Below the pieces are notes generated by a model. The model was not told where the DNA came from. It ran no database searches and saw only the letters and a list, made by a program, of their open reading frames with translations. Both the position numbers and the translations under genes were made by a program. A DNA stretch of 64,000 nucleotides. Origin: Phycomyces nitens (lineage: Eukaryota > Mucoromycota > Mucoromycetes > Mucorales > Phycomycetaceae). Below, one piece after another: positions 18,349 through 30,815 of this stretch (position 1 is the stretch's first letter; each line of letters begins with the position of its first letter). The DNA lies in contig JAHRBC010000001.1 in NCBI GenBank assembly GCA_022702545.1, positions 5,828,001 to 5,892,000 on the forward strand. Reading direction: 5' to 3'.

Positions 18349-19686
18349 ATGAGTACCCCTGAGGGATCGAACTCACAGGGCAGTACTGTCAACCCATGGC
18401 AGGTACAACGACCAGCGATCCGTGCACAGAGCACACCATCCCGTCCGAAGAACAAGTCTCTTCATATCTTCACCGCACCTGGTTTTGACCAGAGTCTCTC
18501 CGTGAATCCAGCATCTGCTGCTTGGGCCAGCACCATCCATCCATCGAGCGTTTTGTTCAATCTCGGTAAACTCGTTCCTGCCAACGCAGTAGATGATGTC
18601 CTCTCTGACAATATTGGCCAGATGACCTCGTTGACCTTGCGTTACACTCGTTCCAAGGACCTTTTGGCAGAGGCCCTTTTCATCGAACCTGCCACTCGGG
18701 TGAAAGCCATCTCCGACGGCCTGGTGTTTCAGAGCACCAGAATCGTCGCCTCTCCAAGTTTGCCTTCCAATAGTCATATTGTGAAGGTTAACATGTATCG
18801 CATCAGTACCTGCGATCCCAAAACTGATCTTCTCGCACCGATCGAAGAGGCTTTCCAGTCGTATGGAAAGGTTGTCCAATTGCGTGCCTACGTCTCCCAC
18901 CGTGGAACTTTCCGTGGTGAAGCTACCGTCCTTCTGGACACATCTGGGTTAGACACACCCAAACCCCTTCCCAGCCGTCTTCATTTGGAAGGATCCATTT
19001 CCTGCGCAGTGGAGCTGCGTTCCAAGGATATTCCACCCGTGTGCGGGTATTGCCGTGAGGAAGGTCACTTCCTGCGTGCATGTACGAAGCGTCCCTCTCG
19101 TACACCCCGCTGTAAGCGTTGTGGTGTCTTGGGCCACGAGATGGTCAGCAGAGACTGTCCTGCCCATCCCGACACCATTGAGGCCGAGCGTCTTCAGCAA
19201 GAGCAAATCCAGTTGGAGATTGCTGAAGCAGAAGCTCTCCGTGCTCTCCAGGCTGCTACCAACACTCCCCCATCTCCTCCCAGTGTTGTTGTCAGATCGA
19301 CGACGAACACTACACCTCCTGCTCCCATTTCTCCGGCTCCCAAGCCCATTCGTCGCCGATCCTTGTCGGTGATGACCACTCGGTCCAAGGCTGGATCCAA
19401 TCGATCCCCTGCCCCCATTGGTGATGACATTGACATCCCAATGTATGATCCCAGTGGTCGAGGTACTTCTGCCAGCAAGTACTCGTTTGCCGCTTGAGGC
19501 ATTGCCCTTCCTGAGGACGGTGTCTCCCGGCCCGTCATCACAGATGACGAATTCCGCCAGTCCTTGCTTGACCTCTCCGTCCAGGCACATGCCCAGGGTA
19601 ATAAGCCCTTCACTGATCTTGACGGCAATACGCCTATGGAAGAACTTGACTCTCCCTCTGGTCAGTCTGGCCAACCATCTTCATAA
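18349..19686 (+). pseudogene. LINE copy 2 ORF1 with one in-frame TGA
   Basis: Starts at MSTPEGSNSQGS, 75 bp after the insertion point. A central RNA-recognition-like region (about residues 140-220) is followed by two zinc knuckles, CGYCREEGHFLRAC and CKRCGVLGHEMVSRDC, then a Glu/Gln-rich helix and a Pro/Ser tail. TGA at 19495-19497 (codon 383) interrupts it, but the same frame continues for 62 more codons to TAA at 19684-19686, immediately followed by the ORF2 ATG. CGA to TGA is the simplest origin of the stop. The protein would be about 445 residues. Its role in the family is RNA binding and ribonucleoprotein formation. Confidence 0.85.
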
Positions 19687-22600
19687 ATGACTGTACAGTC
19701 TATCCGCTTAGGAACCTTGAATGCTCGAGGTCTCCTATCTACCATCACTAATCCGCAATCCCCCAAACGTCTCTTTATCCGTCACCTCCGCTCCTTCTCT
19801 CCCTTACTTTCCTTACTTGCTCTACAAGAGACCCATCTCCTTCCTTCCCATCATTCCACAATGCACCTTCTCTTCCAAGCCCAGGCAAGTCTTTGGACTT
19901 CGCACTGTGGCCTTATATCTTTCAATCCCCTTCTCCACCTTGAACAATTGTACGTGTCACCAGATGACCGTGCACTAGTTGTAAAGGTTACACATACTGA
20001 TCAACGCATTGATCCTTTTGCTGTTGTTGTTCTTTATGCTCCCAATATCCCTGCCCAGCGGCGCACTTTCTTTTCTTCTCTTGCCACCCTTCTCCCTTCC
20101 CTCATCCCTTCACTTCCTGCCTTTGTCTTGGGCGACTTTAACTGCAATCTCCATCAACGTCGAAGCCATCCTGCAGACTGGCAAGGCTACCTCCAAGGTA
20201 ATTGTATCGATGCTATCACTAATTCCGCCTCTTCCCCTATCCCTACCTTCCATAGTTCCCGAACCCGTACATGTATCGACTACCTCTTCCGCCCTTCCTC
20301 CATCCCCACCGAATCACCCGAAGTCAGTTTCATCAATCCTTCTTGGACTGACCACTGTCTTCTCGCTGTCTCCATTCCTCTCTCTCGCCCATCTGGACCT
20401 GGGGTCTGGCGTTTCAACACCCAGTACCTTTTTCACGACGAATTTGACACTATCTTGACTGATCTTTTGGATAAGGCAAGCCAATCTTTTCCCAAAGATG
20501 CTTCCCCTGGGATCCGTTGGGATTGTCTCAAGCAGGCTGTCAAGCAATTATCGCTCACTTATGGCAAAAGTCCAACGTCGCCTCCGTTCCCAAGAGCGTC
20601 ACCTCCACCGCCTCCACAATGAGCTCTCAGGATCTTCATCCTCACCTCAACTCTCCTCCGTCGAATCTGAGCTGGCCTCGATTCAGCTAACTCGTGCCTC
20701 CACCCTAGCAGCCCGATCTGGTGCCAAGTGGTGTGAAGAAGGCGAGACATCGTCCAAATATTTCTTCCGAGTACTCAAGCAACGCTCTGCTGCCAAGTCC
20801 ATCACCACTCTCGTTGACCCCGACACCTCCACCACCTTCACCTCGCCAGCAGACCTGCTTGGCCACACACGCTCATTTTACCAGTCCCTATACTCTCAAG
20901 AAGCCATTGACCTCTCGGCCGCTCACTCCCTCATCGACCACATCCCTCCTTCTACAAGCCTTTCTTCCGAAGACTCCGCTCCTTTGACCTTTAAAGTGAC
21001 GCTGGACAAACTCAAGTCTGTGCTTAAGACTACCCCGAACAACTCCAGCCCTGGCATGGATGGCCTGCCGTACCCTTTGTGGTCGCGCTTACTTGCTCAC
21101 CCCACCATCCAGTCCCTTGCTGTTGAGGTGTATCAGGATGCCCTCTGTGGTGTTTTCCCCTTCGTGGCTGGAAACAGTTTTGGTCTTGCTTCCCAAGGCT
21201 GGTGACCTGACTTCTCTTCGGAACTGGCGCCCAATCTCCCTCATCAACTGCGACGCTAAACTCTTCACCAAGATGCTCACATCCCGTCTAAGATGTTGCA
21301 TAGGCCCTCTGATCACCCCATTCCAAACGGGCTTCATGGCTGACCGCTTCATTGCGGACAATGGACTTTTGACTCGGCTGGCTATGTCCCATGCCCAACT
21401 CACCAAGGATCCTGGAGTCGGTCTCCTTCTGGACCAAGAGAAAGCTTACGATCGGGTCCATCCCACTTACCTTCGTCTGGTCATGTCACGGTTAGGTTTA
21501 CCTACCATGTTCATTGACTCTGTTTGCGCCCTCTTCTTCTCGACTCAGATCCATGTCAATGTCAATGGCCATATCTCGTCCTCCTTTGAGCAAGGTCGTG
21601 GGCTTCGACAGGGTGACCCGCTCTCGCCACTTTTGTTCAACATTGCCTTTGAGCCTCTCCTTCGTTCCCTCCTTGCCTCTCCGTCCCTTTGTGGATTCCG
21701 CTTCTTGGTTCCCTCCCACCTCTCCTCCTCTACACCGCCTCTTTCTCCGCCACCTCTGAAGCTTCTGGCTTACGCTGATGATCTTCTGTTGTTCTTGTCC
21801 TCTCCCTCTGAGATGAGCACCGTCTTGTCGATTCTGCGCACTTTCGGGCTGGCCTCGAATGCAAAGGTCAATCTGAACAAGACAGTTGCTGTTGCTCTCT
21901 CTGGGCATTTCCATCCCGATTGGGGTCCTGTTCTGGATGCTGCCAATATTACCACCCGCCATGATTGCCATGAGGCTAATGCCATCCGTTATCTGGGTTT
22001 CCCACTTAGCTCTCACCCTGCCCAACTAGAATCTTTCCGTGCTGCCCTCCTTGCCAAACTCGAACGCCACTGCACTATGCTCTCTGCAAGAGGCTTGTCA
22101 GTGCGCGGTAAGAGTATTGTTGCCAACTCTCTTCTCTTGAGCTCCATATGGCATGTCCTCTATGTGACCCCTGCCCCTCTCTCTTTCTTCGCTGCTATAC
22201 GCAAGCATGTTCGTTCTTTTCTCCACCTTGGTTTTGGCAGCCCTGGTTGGCCTCTTCTTTGCCTACCACGCAAGTCTGGGGGTTTGGGTCTTTTGGATCC
22301 TGATCACCAACAGCGTGCTCTCCAACTGCGATGGATTCTTCCCATTTTGCGTTCTCGATCGTTTTCTCGATCTTCTTCCTTTTTATTACCTTATTTAGAA
22401 TTTTTACTTCCTCTTCACTTTCGTTCTCCTTCTGCTAGTATAGCTCTGCTGTTTCCCTGTAGTACTGTGAGTTGCCCCAGTTCCCTACTGCCAATTCACC
22501 GTGCCTGCTCTCGTCTACTTCCCAATGCTCTTCCTCCCACACTCAGTGTAGCACCTTTGGTGGTTCTTGAGTTCCCCCTGGCTTCTGTTTGGACTTTTGT

Positions 22601-23399
22601 CCCGCCATTCGTTTCTCCGGAAATGAATCTCAAGTCACTTCTTGTCTCGGATGCCTTTCTGGTAGATGATGATGGACGTCTCTGTCCACGACTTCGTGGC
22701 GATCGCCCAAGAGCACGGAACCGTATTGGCCAATTCTTCAGCAAGATCGATGCTGGTAGAATGGTCTATTGTCCTTGGTTTCTTCCGTGTCTTCAACTCC
22801 CGTCTCCCACCTCACCTCCTCCGCCTGGTCTCTCTTCTCTTCTCTCCGTGGTCCTTTTAGACAAACGCCCTTTGGGCAAAGCATCCACAGGATCACTGCG
22901 CCGGCATCTTCGTCCGTCCCCACCTCCGCCACTTCTCCCTCCTGTCCGTTGGCGTCGTTTTTGGTCCCTGGTTATTCCACACCATTGTCGCACTTTGTGG
23001 TGGAAAGTGATATGGAAGCGGATTCCTACCCGACTGGCCATCCACAACATCATGCCTCACACCGTCTCTGACCCCATGTGCTTGGTGTGCTCCACCGACA
23101 CCGAAGACCAAGACCATTTCCTCTTCTTCTGTCCTAAGAAACGCCCGGTGTGGAACGTAGTCCTCTCTCGTTTCTGCCGGAGCTGGACCCTGGATGATGT
23201 TCGGCAGATGCTGACATCCTGTCAACTCCCCTCTGCTTCTCCCACTCGGGATACTCAGATTTTGCTGGTGGTTATAACAGCCAAGGCAATTTGGAATGCC
23301 CATTGGAAGTTTGTCTTTGATAATCAGCCTTTTCTTCCTGGAGTAGTGGCTACAAAGGCCTCCAGTACTATAGAGAGACAGCGAGCTATACTAGCTTAA
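19687..23399 (+). pseudogene. LINE copy 2 ORF2: endonuclease, reverse transcriptase, zinc domain; two frameshifts
   Basis: Starts at ATG 19687, touching the ORF1 TAA. The EEP endonuclease has NARG, LQETH, YAPN, LGDFNCNL, RTRTCIDYLF and TDHCLLAVS. The frame changes near 20566 (AAAA run) and again near 21160. The reverse transcriptase follows with NWRPISLIN, DQEKAYDRV, GLRQGDPLSPLLF and the active site LAYADDLLLF (about 21770-21790). A C-terminal zf-RVT-like region has LWWKVIWKRIPT and CLVCSTDTEDQDHFLFFC. Full length would be about 1,240 residues. The domain order (EEP-RT-zf-RVT, no RNase H seen) fits Tad1/L1-like LINEs. Ends at TAA 23397-23399. Confidence 0.9.
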
Positions 23400-23573
23400 G
23401 GAGTTTTTTTTCTTTCTTTCTTTCCTTTCTTTTACTTATTTTCCTTACTTTTTTATCACCTATATTGTCCTTTTATATTATTCCTTTCCTCCAAGTCCAA
23501 TTAATGGCAATCTAGAAGCCGCACGCCTTGTGTGACGGCAGAACAATATAATACTAAAATAAAAAAAAAAAAA

Positions 23574-25348
23574 ACTATTTTTACTGATCATCGAGCACTC
23601 ATTTATCTCCATACTCAAAAAATCGCTAATCCAATGATGATTGGCTGGATTGAGACAATCCTTGACTTTGATTTTAAGGTGGTCCATATTCCTGGCTTAT
23701 TGAATAAGCTACCTGATTTATTAAGCCGCTTGTATCCTCCAGAGGATAGTGACAAGCTGGTGGAGGATGATGGATTGAGAAAAATCAGAACAGATAACCT
23801 ACAACCCAAAAGTAGAGTTATTGTTCGAAAGAAAAAATATAGTAAAGACAGAGTGCTAAATGTACTTGCAACGCAACTCGTCGAAAATGTATCAGAGACG
23901 TCTGACTATATGTCACCTCCTGAAGAAAAGCGTAATGGCTTATTAAAAGAAGCACATTCGTTTGGTCACTTTGGAAGTCAAGCTATAGTGAATGATCTTC
24001 ATTCACAAGGCTTACACTGGACTAATATATATGAAGAGGCTAAAGAGATTATCCGTTCTTGCCCTGAATGTCAGAAGCACAATATTAGCAAGAGAGGCTA
24101 TCACCCATTGACTAATGTTGTAGCATTCCGACCATTTGATCATGTTGCAATTGATTTATGCGGTGAATTCCCTGTATCAGAGGATGGACACACGTACATG
24201 TTGGTTCTGGTTGATGTATGCTCCAAGTATGTGATCTTGAGACCACTGCCAAACAAGAACTCAACAACAATAGCTAAAGCATTGATAAAGATTTTTGGAG
24301 ATTATGGTTTTCCCAAAGTAATGCAAAGTGACAATGGTCTGGAATTCAGAAACTCTTTGATGTCAAGCCTATCTAAAGAGCTTGGGATAGATAGGAGATA
24401 TTCTACGGCATATCATCCACAAGGGAATGGTATTGCTGAAGCTAGTGTAAAGATTGCAGAGAATACTGTACGTAAAATGATGAGAGCGAACAGCAATGAC
24501 TGGTGTCACTATCTGCCGATTGTTCAGCTATGCATCAATAGACATATTCCTCAAAAGACACTAAGCGCACCGTTTTCATTAATGTATGCTCGCAGAGTCA
24601 ATGTACCTGATGAGTATAGTGACAAAGGAAAACACTCTCTTCCTAAAGCCACAATGACAATTGATGAGCTAGAGAAGCAGATTGATCATATGGAAAATAT
24701 CATATTCCCTGCCATTAACGAACGTGTGTTAAGGATTAATGAGGAATTGAAAAAGAAATATGATCATAAAAATATCCTAATCGACATCCCCAAAGGAACA
24801 CACGTAATGGTCAGATTACCACATCGATCAAACAAATTGGCACCTATTTATGAAGGTCCATATACAGTGGTTCGAAAGAATAAAGGAGGATCGTACGAGC
24901 TAAAGGATGAGCAAGGTGAATTGTTACACCGAAATTATACACCCTCCGAACTCAAGATGGTCACCATTGATGAATCAACAATTGAGAATGAGCTCTACGA
25001 AGTTGAAGACATTCGAGATCATCGTGGTACTGCTGGTCAACGGGAATATTTGGTCAAATGGGCTGGTTATGGCGAACGTGCCAATACATGGCAATGGCTG
25101 AAGACTTTACTGATTCCACAATCGTACAAAAGTACTGGAAGAAAGTTAGAGAGTTGGAACGTTTAGAGAATGAGAGAGCCGAAGACTTGATTAACAAGAG
25201 TGCATCCTCAAATAAGAAAACAGTTCACACCTCTAAACTAAATGGTAAAAGTAACAATAACGATGAGCACAAGAAAAGAACGCTTCCTACCACTTTGAGT
25301 AGAGAAGAAAGATTACACAAAAGAAGAGCAATCAAAAATCAAAAATAA
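23574..25348 (+). pseudogene. Ty3 Pol, C-terminal piece (RNase H end, integrase, chromodomain)
   Basis: The frame resumes with the duplicated TIFTD of RNase H, then HRALIYLHTQK. The integrase has the HHCC finger (HSFGHFGSQAI ... CPECQKH), the catalytic Asp in VAIDLCGEF, Asp in MQSDNGLEF and Glu in GIAEASV. The chromodomain starts at about 25000 (REYLVKWAGYGERANTWQ). Near 25091 the frame shifts: the direct frame ends at 25166, while the expected chromodomain helix (AEDFTDSTIVQKYWKK) continues in another frame to 25348 with a Lys-rich tail. So, besides the LINE, this copy carries one more disabling indel. Confidence 0.9.
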
Positions 25349-25521
25349 TGAACACGTAATCCACGAAGCTGAGTTTACAGTGTAGATCTCCATAAAAAGT
25401 ACAAAAAATTATGTGCATGATTGACTTGAATAAAACAAGCAATTGGCCAGATCATGAAATAGTAAATGAGATGTTTTATGCCGAATCAACAAAAGGTATT
25501 GTTGAATCTGGTGGAGGATAA

Positions 25522-26140
25522 TGTTGTAAATGAGTATTGATCACTGCTGAATCTGAGAGTAAGACTGAAGGATAAAATAATATCCTCAGCTATTCCAGTC
25601 AAACGGATCTGGCTTTATGAGATTATCCAATACACAGATCATCATACACATAATTGATTATTATTTATTATTATTATTGTTATCACCATAATATGGGATA
25701 TACAGATATACACATATTTATCTAATGGCATCATCATATTCCATCTACATATTTCGTTGATTATATGAATACTTGATTGAGAGACTACAACTACAATGAA
25801 TTAATAATTCTAAAAACATTACCCGAGTATCTGGGTCGGAATATTAAAATATTACCAATAGCATAAATGCTCTTCTTTACCAAAGCTCTCTGGCTGATCT
25901 GACTGGAGAAGTATCATATCAATAGGTCTCTCTGGATCTTTCCAGAAAGACAATACTCCTGGAAGATGACTCATCGTGATAAATATTACCAAAGCATATA
26001 CTGAATTATAAATCAGAAAACATATAAATATCAGTAGTTAGTTCTGTGTAGAAACATAACCTTTTTCTTGATAATAAACACCCTACACAAGTTCTCACGA
26101 ATTCTTTCGTATCTTTCTTATTTTTACTCTACCCACAACA
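25522..26140 (+). repeat. 3' LTR of the second Ty3 element
   Basis: 619 bp, TGTTGTAAATG...CCCACAACA, preceded by a purine-rich stretch (GGTGGAGGATAA) and followed by the target copy AGCAG (26141-26145). Confidence 0.95.
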
Positions 26141-26145
26141 AGCAG

Positions 26146-29024
26146 CCAAGAGTATAGTCAACACAAAAAAGGGTTCTCGTATTTGTCCTTGCATCACAGA
26201 AGAGATGCAGAACTGCTAGCCAAATTGGTGCCTTTTAAGACCTCCACAAAGTATCATATTGATTGCAAGCTAGAGCAGTATATGACATTGATGAACAGTC
26301 TGCTTACTTTCCTAATGTAAAAAGTAACACTAGAGACATTTTTGAATTGTAAAAATACCGGCTATTTTTTTTGGCAAATCAGATTGCATCAAATGAAGGG
26401 AATGTGACACCCAATTCAAGAATGATTTATGCTTGCTTTATAATATATTGCCAAAAAAGGACTTTTTTGTTACAAGGACTATCTTAAATTAGGATTCCGA
26501 CACATCACTATACAAATAGAAATATGACAAATGGCGAGTTGTTTGTGTACAGAATATTGTTAGAGAAATATATGTAAAAGAGTTTTCAAAAGAAAGAAAA
26601 AAGGCAAATAGATAGTGTGTTCCAATTCTACTAATTGTTCATATTCTAAAACTCTGTACGCTGTTACATGAAATACCTTTTCTATTTTTTTTTATCCAAT
26701 TATCTTTATTCTCGATTATCCTATATCTAGTTTTCCCCATTTTTCCCCATTCGAAAACCCTTTCTACAAACATAAAACTTAAATACCAATCTACGTTTTG
26801 GTATGTATTCCCCGGCTATTCTCCCATTTTTCTAACTATACATTTAGGTGGTTTTTATTCTCGTTTTAAATAAAGTGATTTGTTCCCATAACAATATAAT
26901 AGGGAAAATGGACTGTCACAATAACATAGTACTTGGCAAAACAAACCCCTTATTTTTAAATTGTGAAGGGTTTTGTCTTGTATAACATAGTACTTAACAA
27001 AACAAATCCTCTTTTTCAATTAAAAATACTAATGCCATCTTTTAGAAAACCAAGAAATGAAAACAAGAAATATTTAGGACTCGAAAGTAGCATGAGCTTT
27101 CTGAAAAGGTTGGTTTTTTTATATCTTTATTTTCTCCATCGTCAATAAATATTGTCGAATGCGTCAATTCTAAGGAAAAAAAAACCAGTAATATTTGGTA
27201 GAAAACAGAACCTCAGATTATACATGTAATAACGCCACAAAGCTTTTGTATATCTGTAGTGCTACAAGATCGTCACTATGTAAATATACAAACACGGTAG
27301 AAATGATAAGCCTAGAATTCATGTAGAATTCAATAGAGTCTCTTTGTAAGAGTCTGATAATTATAACTATAGAAACGAATTTCAAAAAATACAAATATCA
27401 AAGAATCCACGACTGCTTTTCTATTTGTTAATAGCTTAATTATCAGTCTGATCCTACTCTAAATATTCATTCTAACTTGTGGTATTAATAAGAATCAACA
27501 TTTGAATCGTTATTATTTATCTAAATATGTTGCCAAGAAACCGATTGTTTACTTTCAAAGTTATTCAAAATAAAAATAAAAATCAATGCTAGTATAAATT
27601 TATTCACTCTGCAAATTAATCATTAAAATAAAACTCAAGATGTGTTAGCCTCCTAAAATTACTGGGAGCTACGCTTTGAAATATTTCGTGTTGATATAGC
27701 GTTCCGAAGGATTGTCACCACAATGTTTCTTTTTACTGTTTATGCCTGCAAGTCTAAACCTGCTATTTGTACGGTTAGTATAATCGATATAAAATGTTCC
27801 GAGAACTTCTAGTAAAATTACAAGTTCTCGGTTAAAACGTTCCTTTTTATCCTAAATTATGACGTAGAAAAGTGTTTCTGGTAAAGCATGAATAGTTTAT
27901 AAGAAAAAAGCGCTTGTAGACAGATAGAAAGAAATTTAAAATGTAGATAGCCATGGCTCTTTTAGAGGCTCGACGATACCAATAATTTTGCGGCTTAAAC
28001 TACGTATTTTCTAATAATTTAGAAAGAAAATGTCTCTTGTCAATAGACATCATTTACTGCTGTTCAATATATTACTGCTTTTTAAAAGACATCTATTACA
28101 TTATCCAGTTTGTCTTTGAAGAAGTCCATGGGTCTACGTAGACAGCCGACATAGTCACTGCTGTCTTAGTTTTATAACTGCCCTAATGTCCCAAAGTCAG
28201 GTTTTGGGGTCGTATTTTATAAGCAGCATTCCAAGACACTGGTCAATGGAAAATTTTGGGTTTTCTCCAAGACCCATGCATTATTGTGTATATGCAGCAT
28301 GTTGATGGTTATACTTCATTAAAGACTACATGATCACACTTTTATGAGATAAGAGTGCATTTGCGCCTACTATTGTTATTGTGCGATCCAGTCTTATCAC
28401 CAATATTTTCTTCTGTTATTGTATGGCGTTTTGGTTATCAGCACCACAATATAACCTATATCAGTAAATCAACACAGCTAAGAAAGTCACAAGATTACGC
28501 ATTACTCAATTGTAAGATCTTGGTTGTAAATACTTCTTTACTCTTTACACGCCACAAGATACATGATTAGAATCACATTTTGAGCCGTCTTATTGTTTGG
28601 GAGTAGACTTTGGTATGTAAAAGGTCACCAAACCAAAGTATATTAAGAATATGCTTTGAATCAGTAAAGACGATTGAATCAATTAATATTGTATAAATAT
28701 TGCTAACAAGAGTTTAATGCAGCTCGAGCAAACTGACAACCGTTCTTTCTTTTTTTTTTGCTCTTTACATAAACATGTCAGAAATATTACTTGTAAAAAC
28801 GGTGAAAAACATGAATTGCTGATCATATCTCTTTATTGCTTTGGATTTTGTTTACCAAAAGTACATGAAACTAATATGTGTTTACTTTTATTGTCAATTA
28901 ATATAGTCCGTGACTTGGCTCACGTTGTGTTGATTTAACGGTATCCCTGAAACCCCACAAAGTTCCTCAGGTGAAGATGCGGAGTAAGACTTGACCCATA
29001 CCATTTCTGGCCACCAAATATCAC
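26146..29024. other. Long AT-rich intergenic region without recognisable genes
   Basis: About 2.9 kb. Open frames are short, T-rich or A-rich and lack domain features. A 29-30-bp imperfect direct repeat (ATAACATAGTACTT, then AAAACAAA) occurs at 26921-26950 and 26982-27010, with GAAGGGTTTTGT between them forming a partial inverted repeat. No tRNA-like B box was found. It separates the transposon block from the gene block. Confidence 0.5.
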
Positions 29025-29031
29025 TATAAAA
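29025..29031 (+). promoter_or_regulatory. TATA box of the first phosphatase gene
   Basis: TATAAAA lies 55 bp upstream of ATG 29086. The paralogue at 33230 has TATATAAAA at nearly the same distance. Confidence 0.6.
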
Positions 29032-29085
29032 CAAGTGGGCAAAGGTTGAGCAGATTCATCATTTTTATCCATCTTATTCTTCCAA

Positions 29086-30815
29086 ATGATTAACCACTGC
29101 ATTCTTATCCTTCTCGTCTCAGCAATCGCACTTGTCGAATCTCTCCCGGTTCTTAACAGTGCCCATCCGAGTATTGTTCAGCAAAAAAGCTTGAATCAAA
29201 GAGCCTTGGCCGGAACAAGTGGTCGATTCTTGCATGTTACAGGTAATTAATCGACCTCAAAACTTACTTTGTATAAATAAACTAACCATAGTATTTCATC
29301 TCTACTAGACATCCATTTGGATAGTCTCTATCTGGCTCACTCTGATCCAAAGCAATTGTGTCACCGTATGAGTGACAAGAAGAAGGAAAATACTGCTGGT
29401 ATTTTTGGCGCTCTTGGTACAAAGTGCGATTCGCCAATTTCACTAGTAAGTCATAAAGCCAGTAAAAAAAATTAAATACTAACAGTGATTTAGGTTGAAG
29501 CCTCTTTTGACTTCATCAAGAAATCCTTGAGTGATGTTGATTTTGTCTTTTATACCGGAGACACAGCACGTCATGTATGTTAATTATTCATTAATACACC
29601 TCAATAGACTGACCTTTACTGATGTTAGGAGAGAGACACTTTGATTCCTCGGTCAAAGGAAGAAATCTTGGAAGAACATACAATGATAATCAAGTACTTT
29701 AAAGAAATTTGCGACATTAACAATGTCCCATTTGTAAGTGTCATTTGTGAACATGACATTAAACTAACATATCATAGATCCCTGTTGTTGGAAACAACGA
29801 TATGATTGTACACAATGATATGTCGATGAATGATCCCATATTTGAAATGCTAAAGACTATATGGTCTCCGTTTAACCTCAATCTGGGATCAAGTTTCGAC
29901 AATGGTGGATACTTTGTACAGGATATAATACCGGGAAAACTGCAAGCCATGGTCGTCAACTCAATGTACTTTTTTAATAAGAATCTCCAGAAAGAAGACT
30001 GCGATGTTCCAAACAGTTCTGGTAAAGTGCATATTGCTTGGATGAAGCAAGTCTTGGAGAATGCCCGTGAACATAATCAGATGGTTTATGTACTGTAAGT
30101 TGATGCCACAATATATATATATATATACAGCCCATTTAAATTATTGCTGACATTTATTTAATCAAAATAGTGGGCATACTCCTACAAACGACGACGATGG
30201 ATCAATGATCTTTAAGCCTGCCTGTCACAAGATGTACATTGATATTCTTGGTGCTTACAGTGATCGGATTGTTGGCCACTTTACAGGCCATACAAATTGT
30301 AAGCATACAAACCAGAAAGCAACTTTGCTTGATTACTTACTTGTCTGTTTTAGCCGATGCTTTGACTGCCATTGTCAAAAAAGGTTCCGACTATTCTGCA
30401 GTAGCAGCATTCGATGCAAACAATCGTGCTGAATTGACTGCCAAAAGCTCTCAGATAGTATCCATCCTTTTCAATGCACCATCAATCATCCCTGTACACA
30501 ATCCTGCCGTGCGTGTGTACATGTATGACAATAAAGGAACAAAGTAAGCTATCAATATATCATATATGCTGCAAATAAGTTAACCATGTGTCTAGCAATC
30601 CAATTGGTACAATCACTGACTGGATACAATACTATGCGGATATTGAAGAAGCCAATGCCAAAGGAAAACTCCATTACGAGGTTGAATACCAAGCTTCACA
30701 TCTCTTTGGTACCCAAACCTTTGACGGCCCCGGTTTCTCAAAGGTCTTTCATAAGCTCGAGTCTGACAAAGATGTCAGCAAGAAATATAAAGATTACATG
30801 CTGGTTAACCCATAG
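29086..30815 (+). CDS. Secreted/vacuolar metallophosphatase, endopolyphosphatase (PPN1)-like, paralogue A (444 aa)
   Basis: Exons 29086-29242, 29309-29445, 29494-29574, 29629-29733, 29778-30094, 30171-30298, 30354-30543, 30596-30815; phases agree throughout. A signal peptide (MINHCILILLVSAIALVESL) is followed by the calcineurin-like metal motifs in order: HVTDIHLD, YTGDTARH, VGNNDM, LGHTP and GHFTGHTN. Between them, CHR...AGIFG...CDSP and GGYFVQDIIPGKLQA match the PPN1/acid-sphingomyelinase-like layout. PPN1 enzymes cut inorganic polyphosphate internally in the vacuole. The final motif is GHTN rather than GHTH, as I recall also for PPN1 (GHMN). The protein is shorter than yeast PPN1 and lacks a long C-terminal tail. 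Substrate is an inference from family. Confidence 0.88.

Larger units (their letters stand above)
18274..23573 (+). mobile_element. Full-length LINE copy 2 inserted in the Ty3 element
   Basis: 5.3 kb with a short 5' leader (75 bp), ORF1, ORF2, an AT-rich 3' region and an A-rich tail (AAAATAAAAAAAAAAAAAA ending at 23573), bounded by perfect 15-bp target duplications. Both ORFs are damaged (one nonsense, two frameshifts), so the copy is intact in extent but probably not active. Coding sequence is markedly more C/T-rich and GC-richer than the surrounding Ty3 sequence. Confidence 0.96.
14201..26140 (+). mobile_element. Chromodomain Ty3/gypsy retrotransposon containing a LINE and a TIR element
   Basis: LTRs lie at 14201-15143 and 25522-26140 with target copies AGCAG at 14196-14200 and 26141-26145. 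Without the two nested insertions (322 bp in the 5' LTR, about 5.3 kb in pol) the element is about 6.3 kb. The LTRs differ at about six sites over 619 bp by eye, so it is older than the element at 6851 (one difference in 151 bp may be similar within error). No TGG primer site follows the 5' LTR; the gag ATG is only 19 bp downstream. Confidence 0.95.

Noticed and set aside
15163..19497. A 1,444-aa host gene
   Set aside because: Exact 15-bp target duplications show that the second part is an inserted LINE; the continuous frame is fortuitous.
26963..27148. 61-codon frame in the long intergenic region
   Set aside because: Overlaps a short direct repeat; no recognisable features.
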